Shown here: positions 14,651 through 21,853 of the stretch, piece after piece
Numbering within the stretch: the stretch's first letter is position 1
Layout: every line of letters starts with the position of its first letter
IMG/VR virus record: IMGVR_UViG_3300032093_000021
Span: 1-64,000 of that record
Origin: a virus
Direction: 5' to 3' (one strand)
DNA length: 64,000 nucleotides
Translations under genes and position numbers: made by a program
Notes under the pieces: model-generated
What the model saw: only the letters and a program-made list of their open reading frames with translations
Told to the model about the DNA's origin: nothing
The model's database searches: none

Positions 14651-14722
14651 TTGCGGCGATTGGATTCGAACCAATGATCCCTAGGTTATGAGCCTAGTGA
14701 GATACCACTTCTCCACGCCACG
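14651..14722 (-). tRNA. tRNA-Met (CAU anticodon), initiator-like
   Basis: A complete cloverleaf on the minus strand: acceptor CGTGGCG/CGCCGCA with discriminator A; D-arm GAGA-AGTGGTA-TCTC; anticodon arm CTAGG-CTCATAA-CCTAG with anticodon CAU; variable loop GGATC; T-arm ATTGG-TTCGAAT-CCAAT. The CCA end is not encoded. Two features typical of bacterial initiator tRNA are present: a C1 x A72 mismatch at the end of the acceptor, and A11-U24 in the D-stem. Of the three G-C pairs below the anticodon (29-31/39-41), two are G-C and one is A-U, so it is not fully canonical. An elongator Met or a lysidine-modified Ile tRNA cannot be excluded. Confidence 0.93.
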
Positions 14723-14793
14723 ATATAATATTTTAAAGATCTTTCAAATTAAGGATGAGTTGAGTATTTCGTCCCTCATCCCCATTTGTTTCA

Positions 14794-14824
14794 CAAAGAT
14801 AAGAAGTCATTTCCAAACTTCAAA
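14794..14824 (-). promoter_or_regulatory. Bacteroidota promoter for the tRNA, with leader hairpin
   Basis: TTTG (14821-14824), 19-nt spacer, TATCTTTG (14794-14801) on the minus strand. The transcript would begin near 14790 and carry a leader of about 65 nt before the tRNA. The leader contains a perfect 7-bp hairpin, GGATGAG/CTCATCC (14753-14759/14775-14781), which may guide tRNA processing. Confidence 0.7.
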
Positions 14825-14865
14825 ATCTTTTTGAAAAATTTTTTTGGTCATCAAATACAACAGAC

Positions 14866-14920
14866 AATTTATGGACCTCCACTCTTGGGTCAGGTTTGCC
14901 CGGTTATCAGAACCAAAATT
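14866..14920 (-). ncRNA. Possible small three-way-junction RNA
   Basis: On the minus strand an outer stem (14916-14920/14866-14870) encloses two hairpins, GGTT-CTGAT-AACC (14902-14914) and GACC-N10-GGTC (14874-14891). A TATCTTTG box at 14945-14952 lies about 25 nt upstream. The stems are short (4-5 bp), so this could be chance or leader sequence of the tRNA transcript. No known class recognised. Confidence 0.3.
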
Positions 14921-14944
14921 TCTCAATTCTTACCGATGAGATTA

Positions 14945-14952
14945 CAAAGATA
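14945..14952 (-). promoter_or_regulatory. Bacteroidota -7 box (TATCTTTG) at the head of the RNA locus
   Basis: Exact TAnnTTTG on the minus strand. The -33 TTTG is not clear (only TTGG at a short spacing), so strength is uncertain. The stretch 14953-15052 beyond it is AT-rich, and I see nothing else in it. Confidence 0.4.
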
Positions 14953-15052
14953 ATGAATTAAGAGATACCAATCTATATATAAGGAAAATTGTGTTATATA
15001 AATATATTCAACTTACTGAAAAATCAATCTTTTTTTTTAATTTTTTTTTACA

Positions 15053-15060
15053 TATTTATA
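15053..15060 (+). promoter_or_regulatory. TATTTATA element, 4 nt before ATG
   Basis: TATTTATA, then TGTA, then the ATG at 15065. It is preceded by long T-runs and forms the divergent promoter opposite the RNA locus. Confidence 0.5.
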
Positions 15061-15064
15061 TGTA

Positions 15065-15412
15065 ATGAAAATCAGAATTGGAAATAATACATTCAAAGTA
15101 AAAACCTTAATTGATAAGAAATCCCAATCTATCGGAATGATGGGTAAAAGATTTGATGATACCTTTAACGGATTACTTTTTATAATGGGTGGTGATAAAC
15201 AATGTTTTTGGATGAAAAACTGCGTAATTCCTTTAGATATTATTATTATTAAAAATAATGTAATTGTTAATATACATCACGATTGTCCTCCTTGTCATAA
15301 TGATCCCTGCGCGTCTTACTGCGGAAATGGAAACATTGTTTTAGAACTTGAGGGTGGTACTTGTGAAGAGTTGGGTATAGAACCCGGAGATGTGATTAAA
15401 TATTTATTTTAA
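15065..15412 (+). CDS. DUF192 family protein
   Basis: 115 residues covering one DUF192 domain: the N-terminal MKIRIGNNTFKVKTL, then QSIGMMGKRF, the core KQCFWMKNCVIPLDIIII, and a C-terminal ELEGGTCEELGIEPGDVIK. The FWMKN-x3-PLD motif is the hallmark of this family, which is small, usually secreted in bacteria and of unknown function; here there is no signal peptide. A Cys-rich insertion (DCPPCHNDPCASYCGNG) replaces the usual short loop and may bind metal. It converges with a tagged gene (1-nt separation) and has a TATTTATA element 4 nt upstream. Confidence 0.85.
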   Translation: MKIRIGNNTFKVKTLIDKKSQSIGMMGKRFDDTFNGLLFIMGGDKQCFWMKNCVIPLDIIIIKNNVIVNIHHDCPPCHNDPCASYCGNGNIVLELEGGTCEELGIEPGDVIKYLF

Positions 15413-15814
15413 TTATTCCCAATAAACCCAATATTCCAAACCATTATTATCACATTCTATATGTGATCCACCCCATCCATCTATATGTTCAAAATAAACT
15501 TTTGAACCATTTGTAAGTGTTACCAGATCTTCCTTTTTTAGTGACATATTAGTTGTCAACTTGATTTTTTTTCCGTTTTTATCTACTGTCGCTAAACCAT
15601 CAATTTTATAAATTTTGAAAGAATTTTGTTTTGGTACTCCGGTATATTCTTTTGCCTTTTTTTGCATAACATTGATAAGTTTATCTGTACATCCGGCAAC
15701 ATCTGAAGATAAAACTTCTTCATCTTCATTCAATAACCCTCCTCTCTTAAATGATTCATGCATATTCAAGATTCTCTCTCTTTCTGTTTCTGATATAATT
15801 GTCCTACGATTCAT
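15413..15814 (-). CDS. Tagged small protein of unknown function
   Basis: 133 residues. It begins MNRRTIISETERERILNMHE and continues FKRGGLLNEDEE, a divergent version of the shared tag (ISE-T, ILxMH, LLNE). The mature part has a single small beta-rich domain ending in GGSHIECDNNGLEYWVYWE. Possible proteolytic sites follow IISE and LLNE. A TATTTATA element lies 13 nt upstream. Function unknown; capsid targeting is an inference. Confidence 0.65.
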   Translation of the reverse strand: MNRRTIISETERERILNMHESFKRGGLLNEDEEVLSSDVAGCTDKLINVMQKKAKEYTGVPKQNSFKIYKIDGLATVDKNGKKIKLTTNMSLKKEDLVTLTNGSKVYFEHIDGWGGSHIECDNNGLEYWVYWE

Positions 15815-15827
15815 AAAATATTTTTTA

Positions 15828-15835
15828 TATAAATA
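15828..15835 (-). promoter_or_regulatory. TATTTATA element upstream of 15814
   Basis: TATTTATA on the minus strand with a 13-nt gap to the ATG. Confidence 0.4.
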
Positions 15836-15844
15836 TCATATAAA

Positions 15845-15867
15845 TAAAAAAAGAGGTAAAAACCTCT
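15845..15867 (-). terminator. Rho-independent terminator of the methyltransferase operon
   Basis: On the minus strand AGAGGT-TTTT-ACCTCT followed by a T-run. The stem overlaps the TGA stop of the methyltransferase gene. Confidence 0.8.
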
Positions 15868-16718
15868 CATTTTAATTCTAATTCAATTTGTTTTTTCTTA
15901 TCAACAAACGCCTGAACTCGTTGTCTTGCTATGTCAGTATAGTTTCGAGATAGTTCAATACCGATCCACCTTCTCCCCAATATCTCAGCCGCCACCAAAC
16001 TAGTTCCACTACCGGCAAAAGGATCCAAAACTATTTCATTCTTATATGTTAGGATCTTAATTGCCTTATCCGGGATATCCATTGAGAATGTTGCCTTGGT
16101 TAATGATTTGGTGTCGGCAAAGTATTCCCACCTCCCAAATACCAAATCCATAAACTCTTTCTTATCCTCCGGAGAATAAACCATTTTAGTTTTGATTGTT
16201 CCATCTTCACCTTCCACTTCTGTTGGAATACCGACCCACTGGGGTTCTCCTTTTTCTTTCTTAATTTTAACTTTCTTATATCCGAGTATCACACATTCTT
16301 TCGGGTTATAGATATAAGGTGAAGACGGACTCATCCAAGATCCCCAAGCTGTTTGTCTAACCCGGTGTGGTGAGTTTTCGGTAAGGTCTACTGTTCCAAA
16401 GTAGTTGAATCCTATCTCTTTCATAACTGCGTAGAACTCAGCATTAAATAAGATTCTTCCTCCCCGGTCCTGAACATTCATTTCAATGGGAACATTAACC
16501 GCAATTCTTCCATCATCTTTTAATACCCTCAACGATTCCTTCAACCACTTCCTAGTAAAATCCCAATACTCATCCATTGTTTTGGTATCATCATAGGTAT
16601 CGTAAGCAATTCCCGCGTTATAGGGTGGTGATGTTACAATAAGATCAATACTACCTTCAGGGAATGTTTTCATTACCTCAATACAATCTCCATTTATAAT
16701 TCTATTAGTTTGCAACAT
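15867..16718 (-). CDS. DNA methyltransferase, beta class (N4-cytosine/N6-adenine)
   Basis: 283 residues. Catalytic motif IV TSPPYNAG lies at 29-36 and the AdoMet-binding motif I DPFAGSGTS at 232-240, the order of beta-class methyltransferases. The SPPY form is more usual for N4-cytosine enzymes. The variable recognition region lies between. It probably modifies phage DNA against host restriction. No nuclease partner is adjacent: neighbours are small phage proteins in the same operon, so it looks like an orphan enzyme. The start overlaps the upstream gene by 14 nt. Confidence 0.9.
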   Translation of the reverse strand: MLQTNRIINGDCIEVMKTFPEGSIDLIVTSPPYNAGIAYDTYDDTKTMDEYWDFTRKWLKESLRVLKDDGRIAVNVPIEMNVQDRGGRILFNAEFYAVMKEIGFNYFGTVDLTENSPHRVRQTAWGSWMSPSSPYIYNPKECVILGYKKVKIKKEKGEPQWVGIPTEVEGEDGTIKTKMVYSPEDKKEFMDLVFGRWEYFADTKSLTKATFSMDIPDKAIKILTYKNEIVLDPFAGSGTSLVAAEILGRRWIGIELSRNYTDIARQRVQAFVDKKKQIELELK

Positions 16719-16995
16719 ATTCCCAAGTGTTTTCTTTTTTTATTGGTGTTACTTCTATATCCAAGAACACCGCGTTTTGATCGCCAGCATGAAGACCTAA
16801 TATATTAAAATCATAAAACTCCTCCGCTTCACCCATAGTCATTAAATCTCTTTTTTGAAGTATATCCAATATTTTAGGTTTTGAATAAAGTATTCTCCTT
16901 CCATTACCGAACTCCTCAACAATACCGATGATCGCCTCTTCAAACCCGGTAAGCATTATTGCGCCTTCCGCATACTGATGAATATCAACTAACAT
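16705..16995 (-). CDS. Hypothetical 96-aa protein
   Basis: A small alpha/beta protein containing FEEAIIGIVEEFGNGRRILY, SKPKILDILQKRDLMTMGEA and a C-terminal VFLDIEV strand. I recognise this style from other phages as an uncharacterised protein family but cannot name it. Sits between the methyltransferase and the DUF3310 gene with overlaps of 14 and 11 nt. Confidence 0.65.
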   Translation of the reverse strand: MLVDIHQYAEGAIMLTGFEEAIIGIVEEFGNGRRILYSKPKILDILQKRDLMTMGEAEEFYDFNILGLHAGDQNAVFLDIEVTPIKKENTWEYVAN

Positions 16996-17215
16996 TTTCT
17001 AATAATTTAATTTTTCTTTCCAGATACCATAAAGCCTTTTTAAGATCCTGAAGTTCTTTGTCGGTTTCTTTTTTACCCGCTCTCGCAACATACTTAACTA
17101 CATTGAAGATGTATGCGTCTTTGTGTAGATCCCAAGCTTCACATACCTTAATAACCTCATAAGGATTATTTTCACCACCATAATGATCCGGGTGATTGAT
17201 CATTTCTTTACTCAT
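16985..17215 (-). CDS. DUF3310 family protein (nucleotide kinase-like annotation)
   Basis: 76 residues with the complete DUF3310 pattern: MINHPDHYGG, YEVIKVCEAW, FNVVKYVARAGKK, LQDLKKALWYLERKI. The family is widespread in phages; it is sometimes labelled a nucleotide kinase but its activity has not been shown to my knowledge. The start overlaps the preceding gene's stop by 4 nt. Confidence 0.85.
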   Translation of the reverse strand: MSKEMINHPDHYGGENNPYEVIKVCEAWDLHKDAYIFNVVKYVARAGKKETDKELQDLKKALWYLERKIKLLENVS

Positions 17216-17439
17216 AAAGATCTTTGCTTTTCTTTAAGTTTTTCGCGAGATTGTTGTTTCTTTGATTTAGTTATTTCCTTTTTGGAAACATCTGACATTT
17301 GCTTCTCTGTTGGAGCTGGTCTACCTTTCTTCCATTCGGATTTAGGGATAAATTCCCAACTGATACCTACCATGTTGTCAGCCATCTTGTTATCTACTCT
17401 TTGAATCTCTCCGGTTTTTTTGTTTCTAATTGTTTTCAT
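17212..17439 (-). CDS. Small basic phage protein
   Basis: 75 residues, strongly basic, starting MKTIRNKKTGEIQRVDNKMA and ending in a Lys/Arg/Gln helix. The N-terminal pattern (K-x-GE-x-x-RV-x-D-x-x-A) is common in small phage proteins. It may bind nucleic acid. Function unknown. Confidence 0.6.
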   Translation of the reverse strand: MKTIRNKKTGEIQRVDNKMADNMVGISWEFIPKSEWKKGRPAPTEKQMSDVSKKEITKSKKQQSREKLKEKQRSL

Positions 17440-17629
17440 TTTTATATTGTTTTAATTTTTCTTGAATTTCTTTTTCAGAAACACCTTCTAACAACCAATC
17501 TAAAACTTTTGCTGATATTTGGTCTTTGAATATTAAAGCATCTGAGTTAAATAATGGTTTTAAAGATTGTTCAGAGTTCAATCTTTTCTCTATTATTTCA
17601 TAACTAATAAATCGTTTGTTGAAACCCAT
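17426..17629 (-). CDS. Hypothetical 67-aa protein
   Basis: An in-frame TTG exists at 17635, but the ATG at 17629 (MGFNKRFISYEIIEKRLN) is preferred. The helical protein contains LDWLLEGVSEKEIQEKLKQY. A TATATTTG box lies 3 nt upstream of the ATG, so the transcript should be nearly leaderless. It is the first gene of the operon running to 15867. Confidence 0.6.
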   Translation of the reverse strand: MGFNKRFISYEIIEKRLNSEQSLKPLFNSDALIFKDQISAKVLDWLLEGVSEKEIQEKLKQYKNENN

Positions 17630-17632
17630 TAG

Positions 17633-17640
17633 CAAATATA
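17633..17640 (-). promoter_or_regulatory. Bacteroidota -7 box (TATATTTG), 3 nt before ATG
   Basis: Exact TAnnTTTG on the minus strand immediately before the ATG at 17629; heads the operon of small genes, DUF3310 and methyltransferase. Confidence 0.55.
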
Positions 17641-17663
17641 AAAAAATAATTTGATAAAAGAAA

Positions 17664-18428
17664 TTATGCTTCTATTGTTGGAATATTTTTGAATTTTTTG
17701 GATTGATAAATATGACCAACCAACTTTCTTTTGAATAAAGGTAATAATGTTTCATTAATTGGATATTCTTTATCCGTTTTGAATTCATAAACCGGGGCTT
17801 TTTTTCTATGTGAATCAGATATGGTTGAAAAATTTTCTATTATTTGATTAAGTGTTAGATCTTTTTTATTTCCATTGTAGATTAGATCTACTTTGATATT
17901 TTGTTCATCTCCAATTGGTTCAATATCACTCAATGTATATTCCCAAACGTGAATCTGATTTTCGGTTTTTTCACCATAAATGACAAATCCACACTTATTA
18001 TCAAATAATTTTTTATTTCTTTTTATAGAGAAAGAAATTGATTCATAAACCATTTGCCAATAAGCTTTAAATAAACTGAAGTATTCATAAAATTTTTTCG
18101 CGGAAAATTTTATTATCTTATCAACCTCATCTTTATCTTGTTCGTTTAATTTCGGTGCCGGTTGAGCTATCAATTCTTTTAATAATACTTCATCATCAAA
18201 TGAAATAAATTTCTTGTTCGTGGATAAAATTATATTTTCTTTGATTAATGTTTGTAGGCTAGCCAATTGAAGGGACACCTCAATAAATGCTGGGTAAATT
18301 TTGTTTTGACTCAAAAAGTCATCCATTTTCTTTAAATAAGCTAATAGAATATATTTTTTGTGTTCAAAATCAATTGGTTCTTGGAAAATCCAATCGTGAT
18401 CTAAATTTAATTTAACTATGTCTTCCAT
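17664..18428 (-). CDS. Hypothetical 254-aa protein
   Basis: The frame opens at 18473, but the ATG at 18428 (MEDIVKLNLDHDWIFQEPID) looks more likely, since the preceding residues overlap the upstream gene and are hydrophobic leader-like. The sequence is helical in its first half (YILLAYLKKMDDFLSQNKIY, LQLASLQTLIKE), then alpha/beta with KTENQIHVWEYTL. I have seen similar proteins in Bacteroidota phages without a known function. It is unlikely to be an enzyme with a standard motif. Confidence 0.6.
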   Translation of the reverse strand: MEDIVKLNLDHDWIFQEPIDFEHKKYILLAYLKKMDDFLSQNKIYPAFIEVSLQLASLQTLIKENIILSTNKKFISFDDEVLLKELIAQPAPKLNEQDKDEVDKIIKFSAKKFYEYFSLFKAYWQMVYESISFSIKRNKKLFDNKCGFVIYGEKTENQIHVWEYTLSDIEPIGDEQNIKVDLIYNGNKKDLTLNQIIENFSTISDSHRKKAPVYEFKTDKEYPINETLLPLFKRKLVGHIYQSKKFKNIPTIEA

Positions 18429-18472
18429 TTTTTTATAAACAAAAGATAAATCAAATAATATAAATTTGAACA

Positions 18473-19846
18473 CTATTCTAATCTGAAAACGTAATAATCT
18501 CTTCCATTAATATTTTCAATATCGTAATCACCATCGTAAGATGACATGGAAGAGTATCCGTCAGAATCAAATATATAATCAACCATTGAGTCTTCATCAA
18601 TGAAGTCTTTGATCTCATAACCCCAATCTTTTAACCAACTTACAGGATCATTTAATGCCCGATCAACAAGTTCTTGGACTTTGTTATCAATCATTTCCTC
18701 AGTAGGTTCTTTATCAGGTTCTATTTCATCAAGTATTTCCTGAAGGTTATCAATTTCTTCTTGAACCTCATCATAAGCATCAGAATAATCACTTGGTTCT
18801 TCTATTTCATGTTCCAAGTTATTTTGTTTTTCCTCAAGTTCGGCAATTTTAGCTTCTATTCTTTCTTTTTCCGCTTCCTGTTCATCCGATAATTCATAAT
18901 CATCATCATCAAAATGACTTTCCGGACTTTCTCTTACATCATTATCGTAAAAATCTCTTGCATAATCTTCCACTCTATCTTTATCAATATTATCCTCTAA
19001 AACCCAATCACTATAACCATCATAACCAACATCATCTATCAGTGATCTAATACTATCTTTAGCACTATCCTCAGCCTCGTCTTCAGTTCCAGCCGCGTAA
19101 CGTTGCCCTTCTAAATCATCATAACCAACAATATCAAAGGCATCCAACTCGTAATGACTTCCATCCGGTATTAAATGATAAACACTGAATTTACCTTCCA
19201 TTTCCTCAATTTGTTGCTCAGTGAGTTCAATTTGACCCTCAATATCTTCAGTATCAATTCCTTGTGACTCTAATTCTTGTTGTCTATCTTCTAAATCCGC
19301 AAGTCCAACATAAAGTTCCAAAAGTCTTTGTTCGCCAGTATTATCTAAATAATCATCTTCACTTAATCCTTCATCTCTTATTATATGTTCAAAAATGGCA
19401 CGAGCCCGGTTTGATTCTGATGTATTAGCTTCAAGGGCATAATCCATTTGTTCTCTTCTATATTTCGCCTCAGCCAATTTTCCATCTTTTATCTTCTTTT
19501 GTTTGATTTTCCATACACCACTATACCAATCGCTGATTCTTCCTTGAACTTGAACTTTGCTTACATCTGCAATATCGGTGTAACTTATATCAAGATCACC
19601 TTCAATATAATCTATCCCTTCCAAAGAATTTATTGGTTTATGTCTAAGATCAAGATTTCCAACTATCCATATTTTTTTATTCTTGAATTTAGGTAATTTA
19701 GAAACCGCCTTAATGTTGTTAGATGTGAATTTGAGTAACTCAAGATATTCTTTACTAGGAATTTTAACCCATTCTTCAGATTGCTCCACAATTGTTCTGA
19801 TTAAATTTTTGAGTTCAGATTCATTGATTCTGTAAACTTTTCTCAT
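18473..19846 (-). CDS. Tagged acidic coiled-coil protein
   Basis: 457 residues, very acidic. It begins MRKVYRINESELKNLIRTIV + EQ, a tag version with INE-S. Residues about 50-100 contain a short leucine-repeat-like ladder (GNLDLRHKPINSLEGIDYIE, GDLDISYTDI). The centre and C-terminus hold long Glu/Asp-rich coiled coils (ELEEKQNNLEHEIEE, EEIDNLQEILDEIE) and many DGYxD motifs. Such acidic helical proteins are typical of prohead cores or internal proteins. A TATTTATA element lies exactly 4 nt upstream. The role is inferred. Confidence 0.65.
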   Translation of the reverse strand: MRKVYRINESELKNLIRTIVEQSEEWVKIPSKEYLELLKFTSNNIKAVSKLPKFKNKKIWIVGNLDLRHKPINSLEGIDYIEGDLDISYTDIADVSKVQVQGRISDWYSGVWKIKQKKIKDGKLAEAKYRREQMDYALEANTSESNRARAIFEHIIRDEGLSEDDYLDNTGEQRLLELYVGLADLEDRQQELESQGIDTEDIEGQIELTEQQIEEMEGKFSVYHLIPDGSHYELDAFDIVGYDDLEGQRYAAGTEDEAEDSAKDSIRSLIDDVGYDGYSDWVLEDNIDKDRVEDYARDFYDNDVRESPESHFDDDDYELSDEQEAEKERIEAKIAELEEKQNNLEHEIEEPSDYSDAYDEVQEEIDNLQEILDEIEPDKEPTEEMIDNKVQELVDRALNDPVSWLKDWGYEIKDFIDEDSMVDYIFDSDGYSSMSSYDGDYDIENINGRDYYVFRLE

Positions 19847-19850
19847 AAAT

Positions 19851-19858
19851 TATAAATA
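19851..19858 (-). promoter_or_regulatory. TATTTATA element, 4 nt before ATG
   Basis: Minus strand TATTTATA-ATTT-ATG (19846). Same geometry as in other tagged genes. Confidence 0.5.
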
Positions 19859-19914
19859 TTCAGAATTAAATAAAATTTTTTAAAATTCCTTTACATCAAA
19901 AGGCAAATATAAGA

Positions 19915-19922
19915 TATTTATA
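19915..19922 (+). promoter_or_regulatory. TATTTATA element upstream of the MGCGC gene
   Basis: TATTTATA on the plus strand, 28 nt before the ATG at 19951. A longer leader than in the other cases. Confidence 0.35.
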
Positions 19923-19950
19923 TGTAAATAAACTAATCAAATAATTAATT

Positions 19951-20106
19951 ATGGGATGCGGTTGTAAAAACAAATCTAACGAAAGTCAAAATTCTCAATC
20001 ACAGGTTAAAACACAAACTCAAACTCAACCAACTCAACAATCTGTTCAAGAAGCAATTAAAAAAACGATTGAGAAATATTACATAAATAAGAAACCTTCC
20101 AATTAA
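19951..20106 (+). CDS. 51-aa MGCGC-type small protein
   Basis: Reads MGCGCKNKSNESQNSQSQVK, then a Gln/Thr-rich linker (TQTQTQPTQQ) and a helix SVQEAIKKTIEKYYINKKPS. The MGCGC start is a recurrent N-terminus of very small Bacteroidota phage proteins; the Cys pair may bind metal or be lipid-modified. It has its own TATTTATA element and a strong terminator, forming a one-gene unit. Confidence 0.7.
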   Translation: MGCGCKNKSNESQNSQSQVKTQTQTQPTQQSVQEAIKKTIEKYYINKKPSN

Positions 20107-20132
20107 TCAAATTGGAAATCTAATTTATATTC

Positions 20133-20160
20133 AAAGGGAAAGTGTTGCTTTCCCTTTTTT
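20133..20160 (+). terminator. Rho-independent terminator
   Basis: AAAGGGAAAG (20133-20142) pairs with CTTTCCCTTT (20148-20157) around TGTTG, followed by a T-run. Ends the MGCGC gene unit. Confidence 0.9.
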
Positions 20161-20163
20161 TTA

Positions 20164-20171
20164 TATTTATA
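20164..20171 (+). promoter_or_regulatory. TATTTATA element, 5 nt before ATG
   Basis: TATTTATA immediately follows the terminator T-run and precedes the ATG at 20177 by 5 nt. Confidence 0.5.
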
Positions 20172-20176
20172 ATTGT

Positions 20177-21010
20177 ATGTTCAAACTATTCGGCACATTG
20201 AAGACCATAATCTTGGAATCAAGAAAATATGAAATGGATCCCGCAACTTATACAACACTTGCGGTTATGGCAAATGATATATACGAAAAAAGAAAACAAA
20301 AATGGGTCAAACAAACATTTTTTGATTCATTGTTGTTCAAAACAGCCGATGGTACCCAAGGGATGGTTAAAATTTATGTCTCCCCCAATCTATCTGAAAT
20401 AGCCGAGATGTCCACAAGACCTTTTGAATCCAGAGACCCAATGGATTTTGTTATGAAATTAAACCCAAAAAAGATAGGATCAAGAAAAAGTTTATTTCTA
20501 ACAATGTACCATGAAATGATGCACGCCATAGATCCATCACAATCCACAAGAATTAAAGTCAAAAATTCACTCACTTATGATCCATCAAAAGATGAATCAT
20601 ATTGGGGTCATCCGGTAGAATTTTTCGCAATAACCAATGAATTTTTGGAGGCTTTGCAATTGGAAATTGAATTCAGATTAAAAAGAGTTAAAAAAGAAGA
20701 AAGTAAACTTTTGATTATAAATGCTTTAGATAATATTTTGAATTATTTTTCTAAAGGGGAGAAACTTTCAAATTTATCATTAGACATAATTGAAAAAATG
20801 GGAGATGAAAATTCACAAAACAAATTATCAAAAGTACTTGATAGAATATCTTTTGATTTTCCGGAAACATCTGAGTTATTACCAAGAAAAGATGAACCTT
20901 ATTTCTTATATTATATTGAACTTATAAAAAAATATAATCCCGATATATGGAATGAATTTCTAACCATGTTGGTTAAGCACGTAAGAAACTTGAAAAAAAT
21001 TTCTATTTAA
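20177..21010 (+). CDS. Tagged putative zinc metallopeptidase (HEMMH)
   Basis: 277 residues. The N-terminus MFKLFGTLKTIILESRKYEM fits the tag (IILE-S), closest to that of the LRR protein at 26778. Residues 112-116 are HEMMH in SLFLTMYHEMMHAIDPS, an HExxH motif followed by a D, as in many gluzincin/anthrax-toxin-like or M-type peptidases. A later WGHPVEFFA (about 143-151) supplies a candidate third ligand (Glu148). The C-terminal part is helical and unrecognised. Two tagged HExxH proteins in one phage window suggest delivered proteases; that role is an inference. Confidence 0.65.
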   Translation: MFKLFGTLKTIILESRKYEMDPATYTTLAVMANDIYEKRKQKWVKQTFFDSLLFKTADGTQGMVKIYVSPNLSEIAEMSTRPFESRDPMDFVMKLNPKKIGSRKSLFLTMYHEMMHAIDPSQSTRIKVKNSLTYDPSKDESYWGHPVEFFAITNEFLEALQLEIEFRLKRVKKEESKLLIINALDNILNYFSKGEKLSNLSLDIIEKMGDENSQNKLSKVLDRISFDFPETSELLPRKDEPYFLYYIELIKKYNPDIWNEFLTMLVKHVRNLKKISI

Positions 21011-21040
21011 TATTTCAGACTTTTTAATTAGAATTTAATT

Positions 21041-21853
21041 ATGAAACTGATAAATCCTATTTCAAAAAGAGCTTTTGTAAACCTATTCTCCGATTTTATC
21101 TTACAAAAATTAGGTAAAACAACAAAAACAATAATTCAAACCACTCTTTACGACAACTTCATAGTAATTTATGGAAGAACGAATTCAGATGTGAACTTAA
21201 ACATGGATGAAATCAAATCAGAATTTTTTCTTGAAAATCAAGAACTTTTCAACAAAGTATCAATAAATGAAAATTTGGGCACGTTAAATTTAATTCAATA
21301 TAATCCTGAGTATTTCAAAAATAATTGTTACAGGTACTATCTAAATTTATACAACACAGAAAGACCTTTATACCACAAAAATGTTTTATACTTCCATTTT
21401 AAAGACTTTACTGATTCAGTAAAATGGAAAGAGGGATTATTTTTAGAGGTTCCACACAATTCACTATTACCATCAGAAAAATTTAGATTTTCACCTCTCC
21501 AAATCACATCTGAGTTTCCATATGGGTATAGTTTGAGTATCGGTAGATCATTGATTTATTATGCGGAATATATTTCTCACAACATTTTTAATACAATTTC
21601 AGTGGAAAATATGAAGATGTTGATTACAAATCAGAAAAATGTGAATGATGATCAAATAATTGAGGTTCAAAGTAAATCACCTTTACCCTCCGAAAAAATC
21701 ACTTCACTAATTTTAGATAATTTTGATTTTGATTTAGATAAATTTAATAATTTTTTCAGTGACTATGATCTTTGTGATGAAATAAAAAATGTGACATCAC
21801 CTAAACCTTGGATAATGAAAAATATAATACCTCAAGATTTGTTTGTTTTTTAA
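21041..21853 (+). CDS. Hypothetical 270-aa protein
   Basis: It follows the metallopeptidase by 30 nt on the same strand. N-terminal MKLINPISKRAFVNLFSDFI, then TIIQTTLYDNFIVIYGRT and a conserved-looking SEFPYGYSLSIGRSLIYYAE. The N-terminal strand pattern loosely recalls S-adenosylmethionine synthetase, but the catalytic motifs are absent, so I do not assign it. It converges with the Pyr_excise-like gene, overlapping by 4 nt. Confidence 0.55.
   Translation: MKLINPISKRAFVNLFSDFILQKLGKTTKTIIQTTLYDNFIVIYGRTNSDVNLNMDEIKSEFFLENQELFNKVSINENLGTLNLIQYNPEYFKNNCYRYYLNLYNTERPLYHKNVLYFHFKDFTDSVKWKEGLFLEVPHNSLLPSEKFRFSPLQITSEFPYGYSLSIGRSLIYYAEYISHNIFNTISVENMKMLITNQKNVNDDQIIEVQSKSPLPSEKITSLILDNFDFDLDKFNNFFSDYDLCDEIKNVTSPKPWIMKNIIPQDLFVF

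Larger units (their letters stand above)
14587..14845 (-). repeat. Imperfect direct repeat pair carrying two promoters
   Basis: Segments 14587-14650 and 14785-14845 share the same order of elements (TTTGTTTCACAAAG, then TAAGAA, TTTCCAAACTTC-like, AAATCTTTTT) with about a dozen differences. Each copy holds one TTTG/TAnnTTTG promoter. One copy precedes the tRNA and the other the giant RNA, so the promoter module was duplicated. Confidence 0.75.

Noticed and set aside
21041-21853. S-adenosylmethionine synthetase (MetK)
   Set aside because: Only a loose similarity of one strand region. The GHPDK and GAGDQG-type motifs are missing.
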